NCBI RefSeq assembly: GCF_023008405.1
Contig: NZ_CP095376.1
Coordinates: forward strand, 8,102,501 to 8,166,500
Reading direction: 5' to 3'
DNA from: Amycolatopsis sp. FBCC-B4732
GTDB lineage: Bacteria > Actinomycetota > Actinomycetes > Mycobacteriales > Pseudonocardiaceae
DNA length: 64,000 nucleotides
The notes below the pieces were generated by a model. The model had not been told where the DNA came from and ran no database searches. It was given only the letters and a program-made list of their open reading frames with translations. The position numbers and the translations under genes are program-made. Below are positions 52,302 to 64,000 of this stretch, piece after piece (position 1 is the stretch's first letter; each line of letters begins with the position of its first letter).

Positions 52302-52528
52302 ACACCCCACCCATGCCGGTCGCAGTGCCTGAAAGGCACCTCTACCGGATCACCGAAGCGATGCGGCTGCTCTCGATGAGTCGCTCGGTCATCTACGAGC
52401 AGCTGCGCTCAGGCCGCCTGCGCTCGGTCAAGCAGGGACGCGCCAGGCTGGTGCCGGCCGTCGCCATCCAGGAATACGTCCAGTTGCTCATGAACGAAGC
52501 GGGGGTCAGCTATGACGAAACGGCGTAG
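52298..52528 (+). CDS. xis: excisionase (Xis), helix-turn-helix 17 type
   Basis: A 76-residue DNA-binding protein from ATG 52298, overlapping the upstream stop (ATGA) and the integrase start by 17 bp. The MerR-like winged helix is RHLYRITEAMRLLSMSRSVIYEQLRSGRLRSVKQGRARLVPAVAIQEYVQLL. Gene order rep-xis-int is that of pSAM2. It should bend the att DNA and promote excision. Confidence 0.9.
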   Translation: MNTPPMPVAVPERHLYRITEAMRLLSMSRSVIYEQLRSGRLRSVKQGRARLVPAVAIQEYVQLLMNEAGVSYDETA

Positions 52529-53669
52529 CCGCGGAGACGGCGGCATCCGCTGGTCGGAGAGCCGTCAGCGCTGGATCGCGGAGATCACGATCGGCTACAC
52601 GCCAACCGGAAAGCGGAAGGTCCGCTCCGCTTATGGCAAGACGAAGACCGAGGCGAAAGCCAAGCTCAAGGAGATGCTCCGCGAGCACGAGGACGGATTG
52701 CCCCCGGAGGACCGGTCTTTCACGGTGGCCGAGGCAGTGCGAGACTTCCTCACGCACGGTCTGCCCCGGCGATCGGCCTCGACTGTGGAGAAGCTGACAA
52801 TTCTCGCCGACACGCACATCATTCCGCTCCTCGGGCGCCGCAACGCCCGCGAGCTGACTGCGGATGAGGTCGATACCTGGCTTGCTGGGCGGGCAAAGGT
52901 CGTGTCGACGCGGACGCTGCAAGAGCTGTTGTCGCTGCTCCGGCGGTCGCTGGCCAGGGCGCAGAAGCGGGAGAAGATCAAGCGCAACGTCGCACTCCTC
53001 TGCGGGGTCCCGGAGGGGCGTGCGGGCCGGCCGTCGAAGTCACTGACGTTCGAGCAGGCCGAGGCGGTCCTTGCAGCCGCCGAGTTCACCTCGATGCGGG
53101 CCTACATCGTGGTGTCCCTGCTGACGGGAGCCCGGACCGAGGAGATGCGGGCGCTCACCTGGTCGCACACCGACCTGGAGGGCAGGCCGGACCTCAACCC
53201 GCCGATCCCTCCGCACGTCATGGTGTGGCGATCGGTGCGCGAAGGCGGCGACACAAAGACGGCGAAGTCGCGCCGCTCGCTCGCGCTTCCGAAGCGGTGC
53301 GTGGACGCTCTGCGGGCGCACCAGCAGAAGCAAGCGTTTGCGCGCAAGCTGGCCGGCGACAAGTGGGAGGAGAACGGGTTGGTGTTCGCGTCCGCGGTCG
53401 GCCGTGAGCTGGACGCGGCCAACGTCCGCCGAGCGTTCCGGCGAGTCCTCAAGAACGCTGGCATGACACCGACAGCGTGGACTCCGCGTGAATTGCGGCA
53501 CAGCTTTGTGTCCCTGCTCTCCGACAGCGGTATGGAGCTGGAGAAGATCTCACGCTTAGTGGGCCACAACGGCACTACCGTGACGGAGAAGGTCTATCGA
53601 CACCAGTTGCGACCCGTGATCCAGCACGGCGCCGAAGCGATGGACAGGATCTTCGGCGTATATAGCTAG
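52512..53669 (+). CDS. int: tyrosine recombinase (integrase) of the AICE
   Basis: A 385-residue site-specific recombinase. An N-terminal AP2-like arm-binding region (RWIAEITIGYTPTGKRKVRSAYGKTKTEA) and a SAM-like core-binding domain precede the catalytic domain. Catalytic residues: Arg208 (LLTGARTEEMRAL), RELRH with Arg329, His352 (LVGHNGTT) and nucleophile Tyr362. The first His of HxxR is Arg326, as I recall from other actinobacterial AICE integrases. It recombines attP with the tRNA-Ile 3' end and lies 1.6 kb from attR. Confidence 0.95.
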   Translation: MTKRRSRGDGGIRWSESRQRWIAEITIGYTPTGKRKVRSAYGKTKTEAKAKLKEMLREHEDGLPPEDRSFTVAEAVRDFLTHGLPRRSASTVEKLTILADTHIIPLLGRRNARELTADEVDTWLAGRAKVVSTRTLQELLSLLRRSLARAQKREKIKRNVALLCGVPEGRAGRPSKSLTFEQAEAVLAAAEFTSMRAYIVVSLLTGARTEEMRALTWSHTDLEGRPDLNPPIPPHVMVWRSVREGGDTKTAKSRRSLALPKRCVDALRAHQQKQAFARKLAGDKWEENGLVFASAVGRELDAANVRRAFRRVLKNAGMTPTAWTPRELRHSFVSLLSDSGMELEKISRLVGHNGTTVTEKVYRHQLRPVIQHGAEAMDRIFGVYS

Positions 53670-53693
53670 CCCGAACGAACTATGGCGCGGTTG

Positions 53694-53732
53694 AGTGGGG
53701 CTGACGGCATCGTCGATGCCGTCAGCCCCACT
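53694..53732. terminator. long hairpin after int, probable bidirectional terminator
   Basis: Perfect 17-bp arms (AGTGGGGCTGACGGCAT / ATGCCGTCAGCCCCACT) with a 5-nt loop, between int (plus) and the converging small membrane protein gene (minus). Confidence 0.8.
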
Positions 53733-53754
53733 CCATACACTCCAGCTGTCACCC

Positions 53755-54009
53755 TTAGTCGTGCAGCTTCCGCTTAGGGATGGCTCCGGACGACGACTGC
53801 TCGCCTCGTTCAGCGAGAGTGAAGATCACCTGCAGGATGATCACTAAGAGGGTGGCGACTGCAGCCCCGACCAGAACACGGTCCGAAGGCACCACGGCAC
53901 CCACAACGAACCCCGCGACCGCCGCTGCCACTGTGAGGGTCACTTGCCGAGCCCCTCTTTCGCGGAAAGCCCTGCTTAGGGCATCCTGGATCTGCCGGAA
54001 GATGTGCAT
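53755..54009 (-). CDS. small two-helix membrane protein
   Basis: An 84-residue protein from ATG 54009. An amphipathic start (MHIFRQIQDALSRAFRERGARQ) precedes two hydrophobic helices (VTLTVAAAVAGFVVGAVV and VLVGAAVATLLVIILQVIF) and a short hydrophilic tail. There is no family match I know. It is divergent from the HTH gene at 54225, which may control it. Confidence 0.65.
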   Translation of the reverse strand: MHIFRQIQDALSRAFRERGARQVTLTVAAAVAGFVVGAVVPSDRVLVGAAVATLLVIILQVIFTLAERGEQSSSGAIPKRKLHD

Positions 54010-54224
54010 CTTGTCCCACTTTCGGTGAGGCGTCTGCCTGACCCTGGTGGCTTGAGTGTCGAGCCCATCGCCACCGGGTCCGGCAGACGCTGCCCGGATA
54101 GTCCGTACGGATACGGTTCTACTCCTCTACATAAGTCCTGGTAAGAGCTATAGTTAAGGCAGGTACATTTAGGTGACATAGCATGGACATGGTGCTGACG
54201 CCGTCGACCACGAGGGGATCGATC

Positions 54225-54911
54225 ATGGCGAAGAAGCCTCTCGGAACACCGCTCGCGCCGGCGGGTCCTCAGTACGCCTTCTTCGCGAAGATGCAAAGCC
54301 TCGTTCTCGAGTACGGCGACCCGTCTCTCGCGGAAATCGCCCGTAACGTGCACGTTTCCCGTCAGGTACTCCACCGGGCCCTTCGCGGTCCCAACCTGCC
54401 GAGCCGCGCACTCGTTGTCCGTGTAGTCGACCTGCTCACCAGCCAAGACGAAGGCCGCCAGCAGCAGGTTAGGCAAGACGTACTTCGCCACTGGACAGAT
54501 GCCGTCCGGAATCATCGCCTAAAATTACAGACATCGGCCCAATTCGGCTTAGATCACGAAGCAGCTGCACCCGAGGGCAGTAGCGCCGATGTCGCCGAGG
54601 ACTCTCGCCAGGCGTTCGCTGAATCGCTACGTCACCTTCGCACTCAAGCTGGCTCACCTACGCTGGCAGAGATCAGCGGCGCCATGGACGGATACGGTCG
54701 GGTTGCCACTCCCTCATCTCTGAGCGACTGGTTGAACGGAAAATCAGTCCCTCGGGACCGAGCTATCGTGCAAACCTTGGTCAAGACGCTCTTGAGGTTG
54801 CCATATGGCCGTTCGCACGAGGCTGAGCCACAACTCTTAGAAGCAACCTTGACTGCGTGGGACAAGTCTCACGCAGTCTCATCGAGGCGCGGTAACGCCA
54901 AACCCAAGTGA
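54225..54911 (+). CDS. HTH-type regulator with two DNA-binding-like regions
   Basis: A 228-residue protein. ATG 54225 is favoured by AGGGG eight bases upstream; ATG 54183 is possible. The first helix-turn-helix-like region is DPSLAEIARNVHVSRQVLHRALRG. The second is SPTLAEISGAMDGYGRVATPSSLSDWLNGKSVP. The paired layout is unusual for XRE proteins. It may control the divergent membrane gene or int. It is the rightmost element gene. Confidence 0.7.
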   Translation: MAKKPLGTPLAPAGPQYAFFAKMQSLVLEYGDPSLAEIARNVHVSRQVLHRALRGPNLPSRALVVRVVDLLTSQDEGRQQQVRQDVLRHWTDAVRNHRLKLQTSAQFGLDHEAAAPEGSSADVAEDSRQAFAESLRHLRTQAGSPTLAEISGAMDGYGRVATPSSLSDWLNGKSVPRDRAIVQTLVKTLLRLPYGRSHEAEPQLLEATLTAWDKSHAVSSRRGNAKPK

Positions 54912-55193
54912 GCCTTGGATGAGGTTCCTCAAACCTGATCTGGCTCAGTGGCTCAAGCCCTCGCTGGGTCGTATACGGCTTGCCCACGTTGGCAAGGCCG
55001 AGGCCTATACCCGAATATCCGGGTTTCGCCGAGCTCTTCCGCACCGACCCAGGATCACCCTCGGTGACCCACTCGACCATGACACGATGACGCGGCCGAA
55101 CAAGCGATGCGTGTAGATGTCGGAAGCTAAAGAACATTGTTCGCGTTCGGAAGCGACAGCCCTGGCTCAGGGCAGGCCGCCCGCCGTTCGGGC
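54912..55193. other. non-coding right-end segment of the element
   Basis: No gene is supported between the last HTH gene and attR. Short open frames here show no ribosome site or recognisable segment. The terminal repeats, a terminator and attR follow. Confidence 0.5.
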
Positions 55194-55218
55194 CAGTTAG
55201 TCAGGCAGTTAGTCAGGC
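55194..55218 (+). repeat. 12-bp tandem repeat with GTCAGGC pair inside attR
   Basis: CAGTTAGTCAGG is repeated at 55194-55205 and 55206-55217. This gives GTCAGGC at 55200-55206 and 55212-55218, the same 12-bp spacing as the pair inside attL. These are candidate arm-type sites for integrase or excisionase. Confidence 0.6.
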
Positions 55219-55225
55219 AGGCGGC

Positions 55226-55261
55226 AAAAAGCCCGGCCCACCAGAGAGGTGAACCGGGCTT
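55226..55261 (-). terminator. element-borne terminator for tRNA-Ile
   Basis: On the minus strand AAGCCCGG...CCGGGCTTTTT forms a rho-independent terminator immediately after the tRNA 3' end. The element thus restores not only the tRNA 3' half but also its terminator. Confidence 0.75.
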
Positions 55262-55268
55262 GACCTGC

Positions 55269-55311
55269 GTGGGCCTACCAGGACTTGAACCTGGGACCTC
55301 TTCGTTATCAG
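55269..55311. repeat. attR: 43-bp repeat within intact tRNA-Ile
   Basis: Identical to attL at 38180-38222. It spans the tRNA-Ile 3' end to the anticodon loop. Recombination between the two would excise about 17.1 kb. Confidence 0.92.
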
Positions 55312-55343
55312 CGAAGCGCTCTAACCACCTGAGCTATAGGCCC
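55270..55343 (-). tRNA. tRNA-Ile (anticodon GAT)
   Basis: On the minus strand it begins GGGCCTATAGCTCAGGTGG; the acceptor partner TAGGCCC is followed by discriminator A. The anticodon loop CTGATAA gives GAT. The T arm CCAGGTTCAAGTCCTGG is canonical. The 3' half is supplied by the integrated element. It lies next to DUF3566 and gyrA as in other actinobacteria. Confidence 0.96.
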
Positions 55344-55359
55344 TTGAACGAGGAGAACT

Positions 55360-55387
55360 TTACAGGACCCCCGGAGGGGTCCTGTAA
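55360..55387. terminator. terminator after the DUF3566 gene
   Basis: Arms TTACAGGACCCC and GGGGTCCTGTAA, 12 bp perfect, 4-nt loop, five bases past the DUF3566 stop on the minus strand, before tRNA-Ile. Confidence 0.85.
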
Positions 55388-55392
55388 CCGGG

Positions 55393-56076
55393 TCACTCTC
55401 GTTCCGACAGGGTGACTTCGAGGCCGCCGGCCAGGTCGGCGGACACGTTGTAGATGAACGCGCTCACCGTGGCCAGCGCCGACACCAGGACGATGTTGAT
55501 CGCGCCGAGGATGGCGGCGATGCCGAAGACGCGGCCCGCGCTGATCAGCGGCTCCGACGACGCGTTCGCGCCTTCGCCGCCGACCAGGGACGAGTACGTG
55601 CCGTTCAGCTTGTCCCACACGCCCATGCCGTCGAGGACCGTGTACAGGACGCCGACCGCGACCAGCCAGACGAAGAACATCGCCACGCCGAGGACCAGGC
55701 TCAGCTTGAGGACCGACCACGGGTCGAACCGCTTCACCTGCAGCGAGGCGCGACGCGGGCCGCGCCCCGGGCGACGCAGTGCGCTCGGGCGGGCTCGCTG
55801 GCTCGAGGCCGACGGGATCGCCTGCTCGCCGCCCGGTGGGGTGTCGCCGCTGCCGCCGAAGAGGCGGGGGGCGGCGCTTCCGGTCACCACCGGGCGCTGC
55901 TCCGGGGAGACCGGCTGGGTCTCCCCGGCCGGTGCCTCCGGCTTGTACAGCGCGGCGTCCTCCGTGGCCAGCTTGACCGTCGCTTCGGAGTCGCCTTCCT
56001 TGTCGACCCGCTGCCAGGGCGGGCTCGCCGGAGTCCCGTTCGAACCCGCTGCGTCGGGATTCTCGGATGGTGTCAC
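55393..56076 (-). CDS. DUF3566 transmembrane protein
   Basis: A 227-residue protein from GTG 56076. About 115 disordered residues rich in Pro, Ser and Gly precede a conserved basic patch RRASLQVKRFDPWSVLKLSL and two transmembrane helices (VAMFFVWLVAVGVLYTVL; FGIAAILGAINIVLVSALATVSAFIYN). The C-terminus DLAGGLEVTL is the family signature. It follows gyrA in most actinobacteria; the mycobacterial orthologue is the Rv0007 type. The function is unclear, though envelope association is likely. Confidence 0.92.
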   Translation of the reverse strand: MTPSENPDAAGSNGTPASPPWQRVDKEGDSEATVKLATEDAALYKPEAPAGETQPVSPEQRPVVTGSAAPRLFGGSGDTPPGGEQAIPSASSQRARPSALRRPGRGPRRASLQVKRFDPWSVLKLSLVLGVAMFFVWLVAVGVLYTVLDGMGVWDKLNGTYSSLVGGEGANASSEPLISAGRVFGIAAILGAINIVLVSALATVSAFIYNVSADLAGGLEVTLSERE

Positions 56077-56124
56077 GAAGAGTCAGTCCTTACCCGTGCC
56101 GTGGGGCCGCCGTCGAGAGCAAAC

Positions 56125-58701
<2,577 letters not shown>

Positions 58702-58755
58702 GGGGTCCTTCTCGGGTGCGGGTGGTCCTGGCGGCGGACGAGAGCGGGAGGACGC

Positions 58756-60822
<2,067 letters not shown>

Positions 60823-60920
60823 TCACAGACGGACGAAATCGGTTCGAGCCGAGTCTTGACGTAACTCGGGAGGTCTGGATGCGTTCTCGGGGCATTCAAC
60901 CGAGCAACGCGCAACCCGGG

Positions 60921-61646
60921 TCAGCCGTACGTGTCACGAGGGCCGCGCCCCGGCACGTGCCGGGGCCCTTTCCGCCAGCTCGGGGCGGTCGGACCCTGGA
61001 TCCGCATCCGTTTGACGACGCCGTTCCCGACGCCCGCGGCGATCTTGTGCAGCAGCTTTCCCTGCAGCAGCCGGAGCTGGGTGGCCCACGCCGTGGAACT
61101 CGCGCGCACGGTGAGTTCGCCGTCTTTCAACGCGACCGGTTGGGCGTGTTCCGCGACGTCTTCGCCGACCAGCCGCGCCCACTGGGCGAAGACGCGGGCG
61201 CTCGTGACGCTCTCGTTCCAGCCCCGGTCGGCGACCAGCCGGGAGACGAGCCGGCCGAGCGGCTGCGGGTCGCGCGCGTCCGCGCCCGGCCCTGACCAGC
61301 GGCGACGCCGGGGGTTCTGCCCGCTGCCACCGCCGACGGTGCGGCGCCGGTACCCGGGGGAAGTCCCCCGCTCCTTGGCCTTCGCCTTGGCCGCTTCGAG
61401 CGCGGCGTGGGCGAGGTCGCGCCCGGTCGGGGGTGCCTCGTTCGGCCCAGCGGCACCCTCGCGCTCAGTACTGACAGTGGGCTTGGAGTCGCCGCGGGGC
61501 GTTTTGTGCCACCCATCTGGCCGCACGGTCACGCGGGGCGATAACTCATTCACCGTGTTATCCACACTGTCCACAGGTTTGTCCCCAGATCGGGTGCGGT
61601 TTGTGCCGCCCGTCACACGGGGTACTCGTTCGTCCCGCTCAGTCAC
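60921..61646 (-). CDS. dciA: DUF721 replicative-helicase loader DciA
   Basis: A 241-residue protein by this start (GTG 61646, overlapping the recF stop as GTGACTGA); ATG 61661 is an alternative. The N-terminal 115 residues are basic and disordered. The conserved DUF721 domain starts [22 protein letters not shown] and ends [20 protein letters not shown], almost as in mycobacteria. DciA family members load or assist DnaB at the origin. DnaA boxes lie inside its 5' coding part. Confidence 0.93.
   Translation of the reverse strand: MTERDERVPRVTGGTNRTRSGDKPVDSVDNTVNELSPRVTVRPDGWHKTPRGDSKPTVSTEREGAAGPNEAPPTGRDLAHAALEAAKAKAKERGTSPGYRRRTVGGGSGQNPRRRRWSGPGADARDPQPLGRLVSRLVADRGWNESVTSARVFAQWARLVGEDVAEHAQPVALKDGELTVRASSTAWATQLRLLQGKLLHKIAAGVGNGVVKRMRIQGPTAPSWRKGPRHVPGRGPRDTYG
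61558..61575. promoter_or_regulatory. two adjacent DnaA boxes inside dciA
   Basis: TTATCCACA (61558-61566, perfect) directly followed by CTGTCCACA (61567-61575, one mismatch to the actinobacterial TTGTCCACA). They fall in the 5' part of dciA, in codons for VDSVDN. DnaA could act here on dciA or gyrB expression. Confidence 0.6.
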
Positions 61647-62793
61647 GCGTGATCTCACCATCCGCCACCACGAACCGGCCGCCGGCCAGCTCGCTGGGCA
61701 CGTCTTCGTCGACCGCCGCGGTCACCAGCACCTGTTCGGCGCTCGCGGCCACCTCGGCCAGCCGGGCGCGGCGCTTGCGGTCCAGCTCGGCGAACACGTC
61801 GTCGAGCAGCAGCACCGGTTCGCCGGCCTCCCCGCGCAGCAGCTCGTAGCTGCCGAGCCGGAGCGCCAGCGCGAACGACCACGACTCGCCGTGGCTCGCG
61901 TAGCCCTTGGCCGGCGCCTCGCCCAGGATCAGCTCCAGTTCGTCCCGGTGCGGGCCGACCAGGCTGATCCCGCGCTCGAGTTCGGCCTTCCGGGCCTCAC
62001 CGAGCGCCTTGAGTAAGACGTCCTTGAGGACAGCGGGTTGCGCGCGTTCGCCATCCGGTACGCCGTACGTCTCCGGCAGGCCCGCACCCAGCGACGACCG
62101 GTACACGATCTTCGCCGGCCGGGAGTCCGGCGCCACCCCCATGTACGCCGCGGCCGCGTACGGCCCCAGGTCCGCGACGAGGTTCAGGCGCGCGGCCAGC
62201 AGCTCCGCGCCCGCCACCGAGAGGTGGTCGTCCCAGACTTCCAGGGTCGACAGCGCGTACGGGTCTTCGCGGCCCGTACGCCGTTTCCCGGCCGTCTTGA
62301 GCAGGGCGTTGCGCTGCTTCAGCACCTTCTCGTAGTCCGCGCGGACCCCGGCATACCGCGGCGCGCGCAGCACGAGCAGCTCGTCGAGGAACCGGCGTCG
62401 CTCGCCCGGGTCACCCCGCACGAGCGCCAGGTCCTCCGGGGAGAACAGCACCGTGCGCAGGATCCCGAGCACGTCACGCGGCCGGCCGACCGCGCCACGG
62501 TTGACCCTGGCGCGGTTCGCGCGGCCCGCCGTGATCTCGAGCTCGACGGTCAGCTCGCGGTCGTCGTTGACCACCGCGACCCGCACCAGGGCGCGCTCGC
62601 AGCCGTGCCGGATGAGCGGCGCGTCCGTCGCGACGCGGTGCGAGCCCAGCGTCGCGACGTACCCGATCGCTTCCAGCAGGTTGGTCTTGCCGCGACCGTT
62701 CTGGCCGACCAGCACGGTCGGCCCCGGTTCGAGCGCGAGATCGGCCTGCGGCCAGGAGCGGAAGTCGGTGACCTGCAGGTGTCGCAGATGCAC
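61639..62793 (-). CDS. recF: DNA replication and repair protein RecF
   Basis: A 384-residue SMC-like ATPase for recombinational repair. GTG 62793 follows AAAGGAG and opens [19 protein letters not shown]. Walker A is GQNGRGKT (30-37), with [32 protein letters not shown] and Walker [12 protein letters not shown]. The gene lies between gnd and dciA and overlaps the latter's start. The order matches mycobacteria. Confidence 0.96.
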   Translation of the reverse strand: MHLRHLQVTDFRSWPQADLALEPGPTVLVGQNGRGKTNLLEAIGYVATLGSHRVATDAPLIRHGCERALVRVAVVNDDRELTVELEITAGRANRARVNRGAVGRPRDVLGILRTVLFSPEDLALVRGDPGERRRFLDELLVLRAPRYAGVRADYEKVLKQRNALLKTAGKRRTGREDPYALSTLEVWDDHLSVAGAELLAARLNLVADLGPYAAAAYMGVAPDSRPAKIVYRSSLGAGLPETYGVPDGERAQPAVLKDVLLKALGEARKAELERGISLVGPHRDELELILGEAPAKGYASHGESWSFALALRLGSYELLRGEAGEPVLLLDDVFAELDRKRRARLAEVAASAEQVLVTAAVDEDVPSELAGGRFVVADGEITRD

Positions 62794-62803
62794 CAGAACT
62801 CCT

Positions 62804-63694
62804 TTACCCGCCGACCTTCTTGACCGCGTGCCCGCCGAACTGGTTGCGCAGCGCCGCGACCGCGCGCATCGCGGCCGAGTGCTCCTGGCGCGAAGCGAAC
62901 CGCGCGAAGAGCGCCGCCGAGATGACCGGCGCCGGCACCGCGTTGTTGATCGCCTCTTCCAGCGTCCAGCGGCCTTCACCGGAATCCTCGACGTAGCCCT
63001 CGAGGTCGTCCAGCTCCGGGTCCTCGTCGAGCGCGCGCACGAGCAGGTCGAGCAGCCAGGACCGGACGACCGTGCCGCGCTGCCAGCCCTTGATGACGGC
63101 GGGCACGTCGTTGACGACCTTCGCGGCCTCGAGCAGTTCGAAGCCTTCGGCGAAGGCCTGCATCATGCCGTACTCGATGCCGTTGTGGATCATCTTCGCG
63201 TAGTGGCCCGCGCCGACGTCGCCGGCGTGCGAGAAGCCTTCTTCGCGCGGGCCTTCCGGGCGCAGCGCGTCGAAGATCGGCATCGCCCGCTCGACGTCGG
63301 CGGCCGTGCCGCCGACCATCAGGCCGTAGCCGTTGTCCTTGCCCCACACGCCACCGGACACACCGCAGTCGACGTAGCCGATTTCCTTCGCCGCCAGCAG
63401 ATCGGCGTTCAGCTTGTCGTCGGTGTACTTCGAGTTGCCGCCGTCGATCACCATGTCGCCGGCGGACAGCAGGTTGCCGAGCTCGGTGACGGTCTGCCGG
63501 GTCGGCTCGCCGGCCGGCACCATGATCCACACGATCCGCGGGCCGTCCAGTTTGGACACCAGGTCCTCGAGCGACGTCGTGTCGGTGACGTCCGGGTTGC
63601 GGTCGTACCCGACCACCTCGTGACCGGCCGCGCGCAGCCGCTCACGCATGTTGAAGCCCATCTTGCCCAGGCCGACCAGACCGAGCTGAACCAT
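62804..63694 (-). CDS. gnd: 6-phosphogluconate dehydrogenase, short (NAD-type) form
   Basis: A 296-residue oxidoreductase. The Rossmann motif GLVGLGKMG lies at 5-13, then [32 protein letters not shown] and the catalytic Lys in [14 protein letters not shown]. The length fits the short bacterial Gnd that converts 6-phosphogluconate to ribulose 5-phosphate. Its place between dnaN and recF is conserved in actinobacteria. A 10-bp gap to recF suggests co-transcription. Confidence 0.95.
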   Translation of the reverse strand: MVQLGLVGLGKMGFNMRERLRAAGHEVVGYDRNPDVTDTTSLEDLVSKLDGPRIVWIMVPAGEPTRQTVTELGNLLSAGDMVIDGGNSKYTDDKLNADLLAAKEIGYVDCGVSGGVWGKDNGYGLMVGGTAADVERAMPIFDALRPEGPREEGFSHAGDVGAGHYAKMIHNGIEYGMMQAFAEGFELLEAAKVVNDVPAVIKGWQRGTVVRSWLLDLLVRALDEDPELDDLEGYVEDSGEGRWTLEEAINNAVPAPVISAALFARFASRQEHSAAMRAVAALRNQFGGHAVKKVGG

Positions 63695-63726
63695 GAGATC
63701 CCCTTACGTGCTAAGAAAGTCGCGGG

Positions 63727-64000
63727 TCAGCCGGGAAGGCGGACCGGCATCAGGAGGTAGAGGTAACCGGGGACGAGGTTGCCCTCGGCGTCGGCGGGCT
63801 TGATCAGCGCGGGGCGGTTCGGCGTGGTGAACGTCAGCTCCGCCCGGTCGCTGTGGAGGGCGCCGAGACCGTCGACGAGGTAACCCGGGTTGAACGCGAT
63901 CGTCACCGGCTCACCTTCGTAGTCGACCTGAAGCTCCTCTTCGGCGCTTCCCTCGTCGTCGCCACCCGCGGACAACCGCAGCGTGTTGTCCCCGAACTCC
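63727..64000 (-). CDS. dnaN: DNA polymerase III beta clamp, C-terminal part (5' end outside window)
   Basis: The last 90 residues of the sliding clamp, cut by the window edge. Recognisable features are the NPGYLVDGL helix-strand, [14 protein letters not shown] and the C-terminal [13 protein letters not shown], which forms part of the pocket that binds clamp-interacting peptides. An acidic insert [11 protein letters not shown] is typical of actinobacteria. dnaA should be the next gene beyond the window. Confidence 0.96.
   Translation of the reverse strand, partial: EFGDNTLRLSAGGDDEGSAEEELQVDYEGEPVTIAFNPGYLVDGLGALHSDRAELTFTTPNRPALIKPADAEGNLVPGYLYLLMPVRLPG

Larger units (their letters stand above)
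38180..55311. mobile_element. AICE (integrative and conjugative element) integrated in tRNA-Ile(GAT)
   Basis: About 17.1 kb bounded by a 43-bp perfect direct repeat of the tRNA-Ile 3' half. It encodes a tyrosine integrase and excisionase, an FtsK-type transfer ATPase with small membrane proteins, a GntR repressor and a replication-type module, which is the standard AICE set. Codon use is looser and local GC lower than in flanking genes, most clearly at 38.4-39.3 kb. The right boundary keeps an intact tRNA-Ile; the left has only its 3' half. Excision would rejoin DUF3566-tRNA-Ile to the tRNA-Ala side. Confidence 0.93.

Noticed and set aside
53488..53502. Integrase lacks His in the HxxR motif, so may be dead
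   Set aside because: Arg at this place is, as I recall, usual in AICE integrases; the other catalytic residues including Tyr362 are intact.
55137..55415. 92-codon frame across the right end of the element and tRNA-Ile
   Set aside because: It reads through the terminator and the tRNA gene, so it cannot be a protein gene.
60945..60975. CCGGCACGTGCCGG stem as terminator of dciA
   Set aside because: It lies within the conserved C-terminal codons of dciA, so it is explained by coding.

Overview
The window is high-GC actinobacterial chromosome, most likely from a Pseudonocardiaceae genus such as Amycolatopsis. This rests on gene content, GTG/TTG starts and near-saturated third-position G/C. It lies beside the replication origin: the right end runs dnaN (cut by the window edge), gnd, recF, dciA (DUF721), gyrB, gyrA, a DUF3566 membrane protein and tRNA-Ile, all on the minus strand. 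The left end holds the cell-envelope signalling operon fhaA-fhaB-pstP-rodA-pbpA-pknA-pknB. Mycobacteria and other actinobacteria have the same two blocks around dnaA, so oriC should lie just past base 64000.

Layout. 1-2.0 kb: three tandem secreted trypsin-like proteases. 2.1-11.9 kb: tRNA-Leu(CAG), then the FHA/phosphatase/RodA/PBP/kinase operon closed by a terminator. 11.9-14.3 kb (minus): an EACC1-like small protein, an ABC transporter pair and the glutamine amidotransferase trpG/pabA. 14.5-21.5 kb: genes that split the usual pknB-trpG-sortase-crgA order: an FprA-type ferredoxin reductase behind an iron box, a two-component system divergent from an ABC-2 exporter, an SCO5389-family protein and an LLM flavin oxidoreductase. 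21.5-25.2 kb: class E sortase, crgA, a PH-domain protein with two DnaA boxes at its start, rhomboid protease and cyclophilin. 25.4-37.3 kb: small conserved actinobacterial proteins, a PNPOx-family enzyme, an exported hydrolase, a cytochrome P450 divergent from a BTAD/NB-ARC regulator, a DrrAB-type exporter, two small enzymes and tRNA-Ala(TGC). 37.3-38.1 kb: a DLW-39-type peptide, a parS-like palindrome and a small membrane protein.

38.18-55.31 kb is an integrated actinomycete integrative and conjugative element (AICE). A 43-bp direct repeat of the tRNA-Ile 3' half bounds it, with the functional tRNA rebuilt at the right end. It carries a tyrosine integrase and excisionase, an FtsK-type transfer ATPase with small membrane partners, a KorSA-like GntR repressor with a repeated operator, and a replication-type module (DnaB-N-like protein plus zinc-finger DUF3631 ATPase) in place of a recognisable RepSA or prim-pol. 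Its cargo arm (38.4-45.6 kb) has three regulators, a NUDIX hydrolase, an APH-fold kinase, a zinc-ribbon peptide and a low-GC protein with an abortive-infection-like C-terminus.

The most unusual material is in this element: the atypical replication module, a perfect 17-bp inverted repeat in a CTAG-rich stretch after the transfer gene, a helically phased GCACCCCC array, matched GTCAGGC pairs just inside both ends, and the unassigned cargo cluster. Chromosomal sites worth checking are two sets of paired DnaA boxes, the parS-like palindrome and the iron box.
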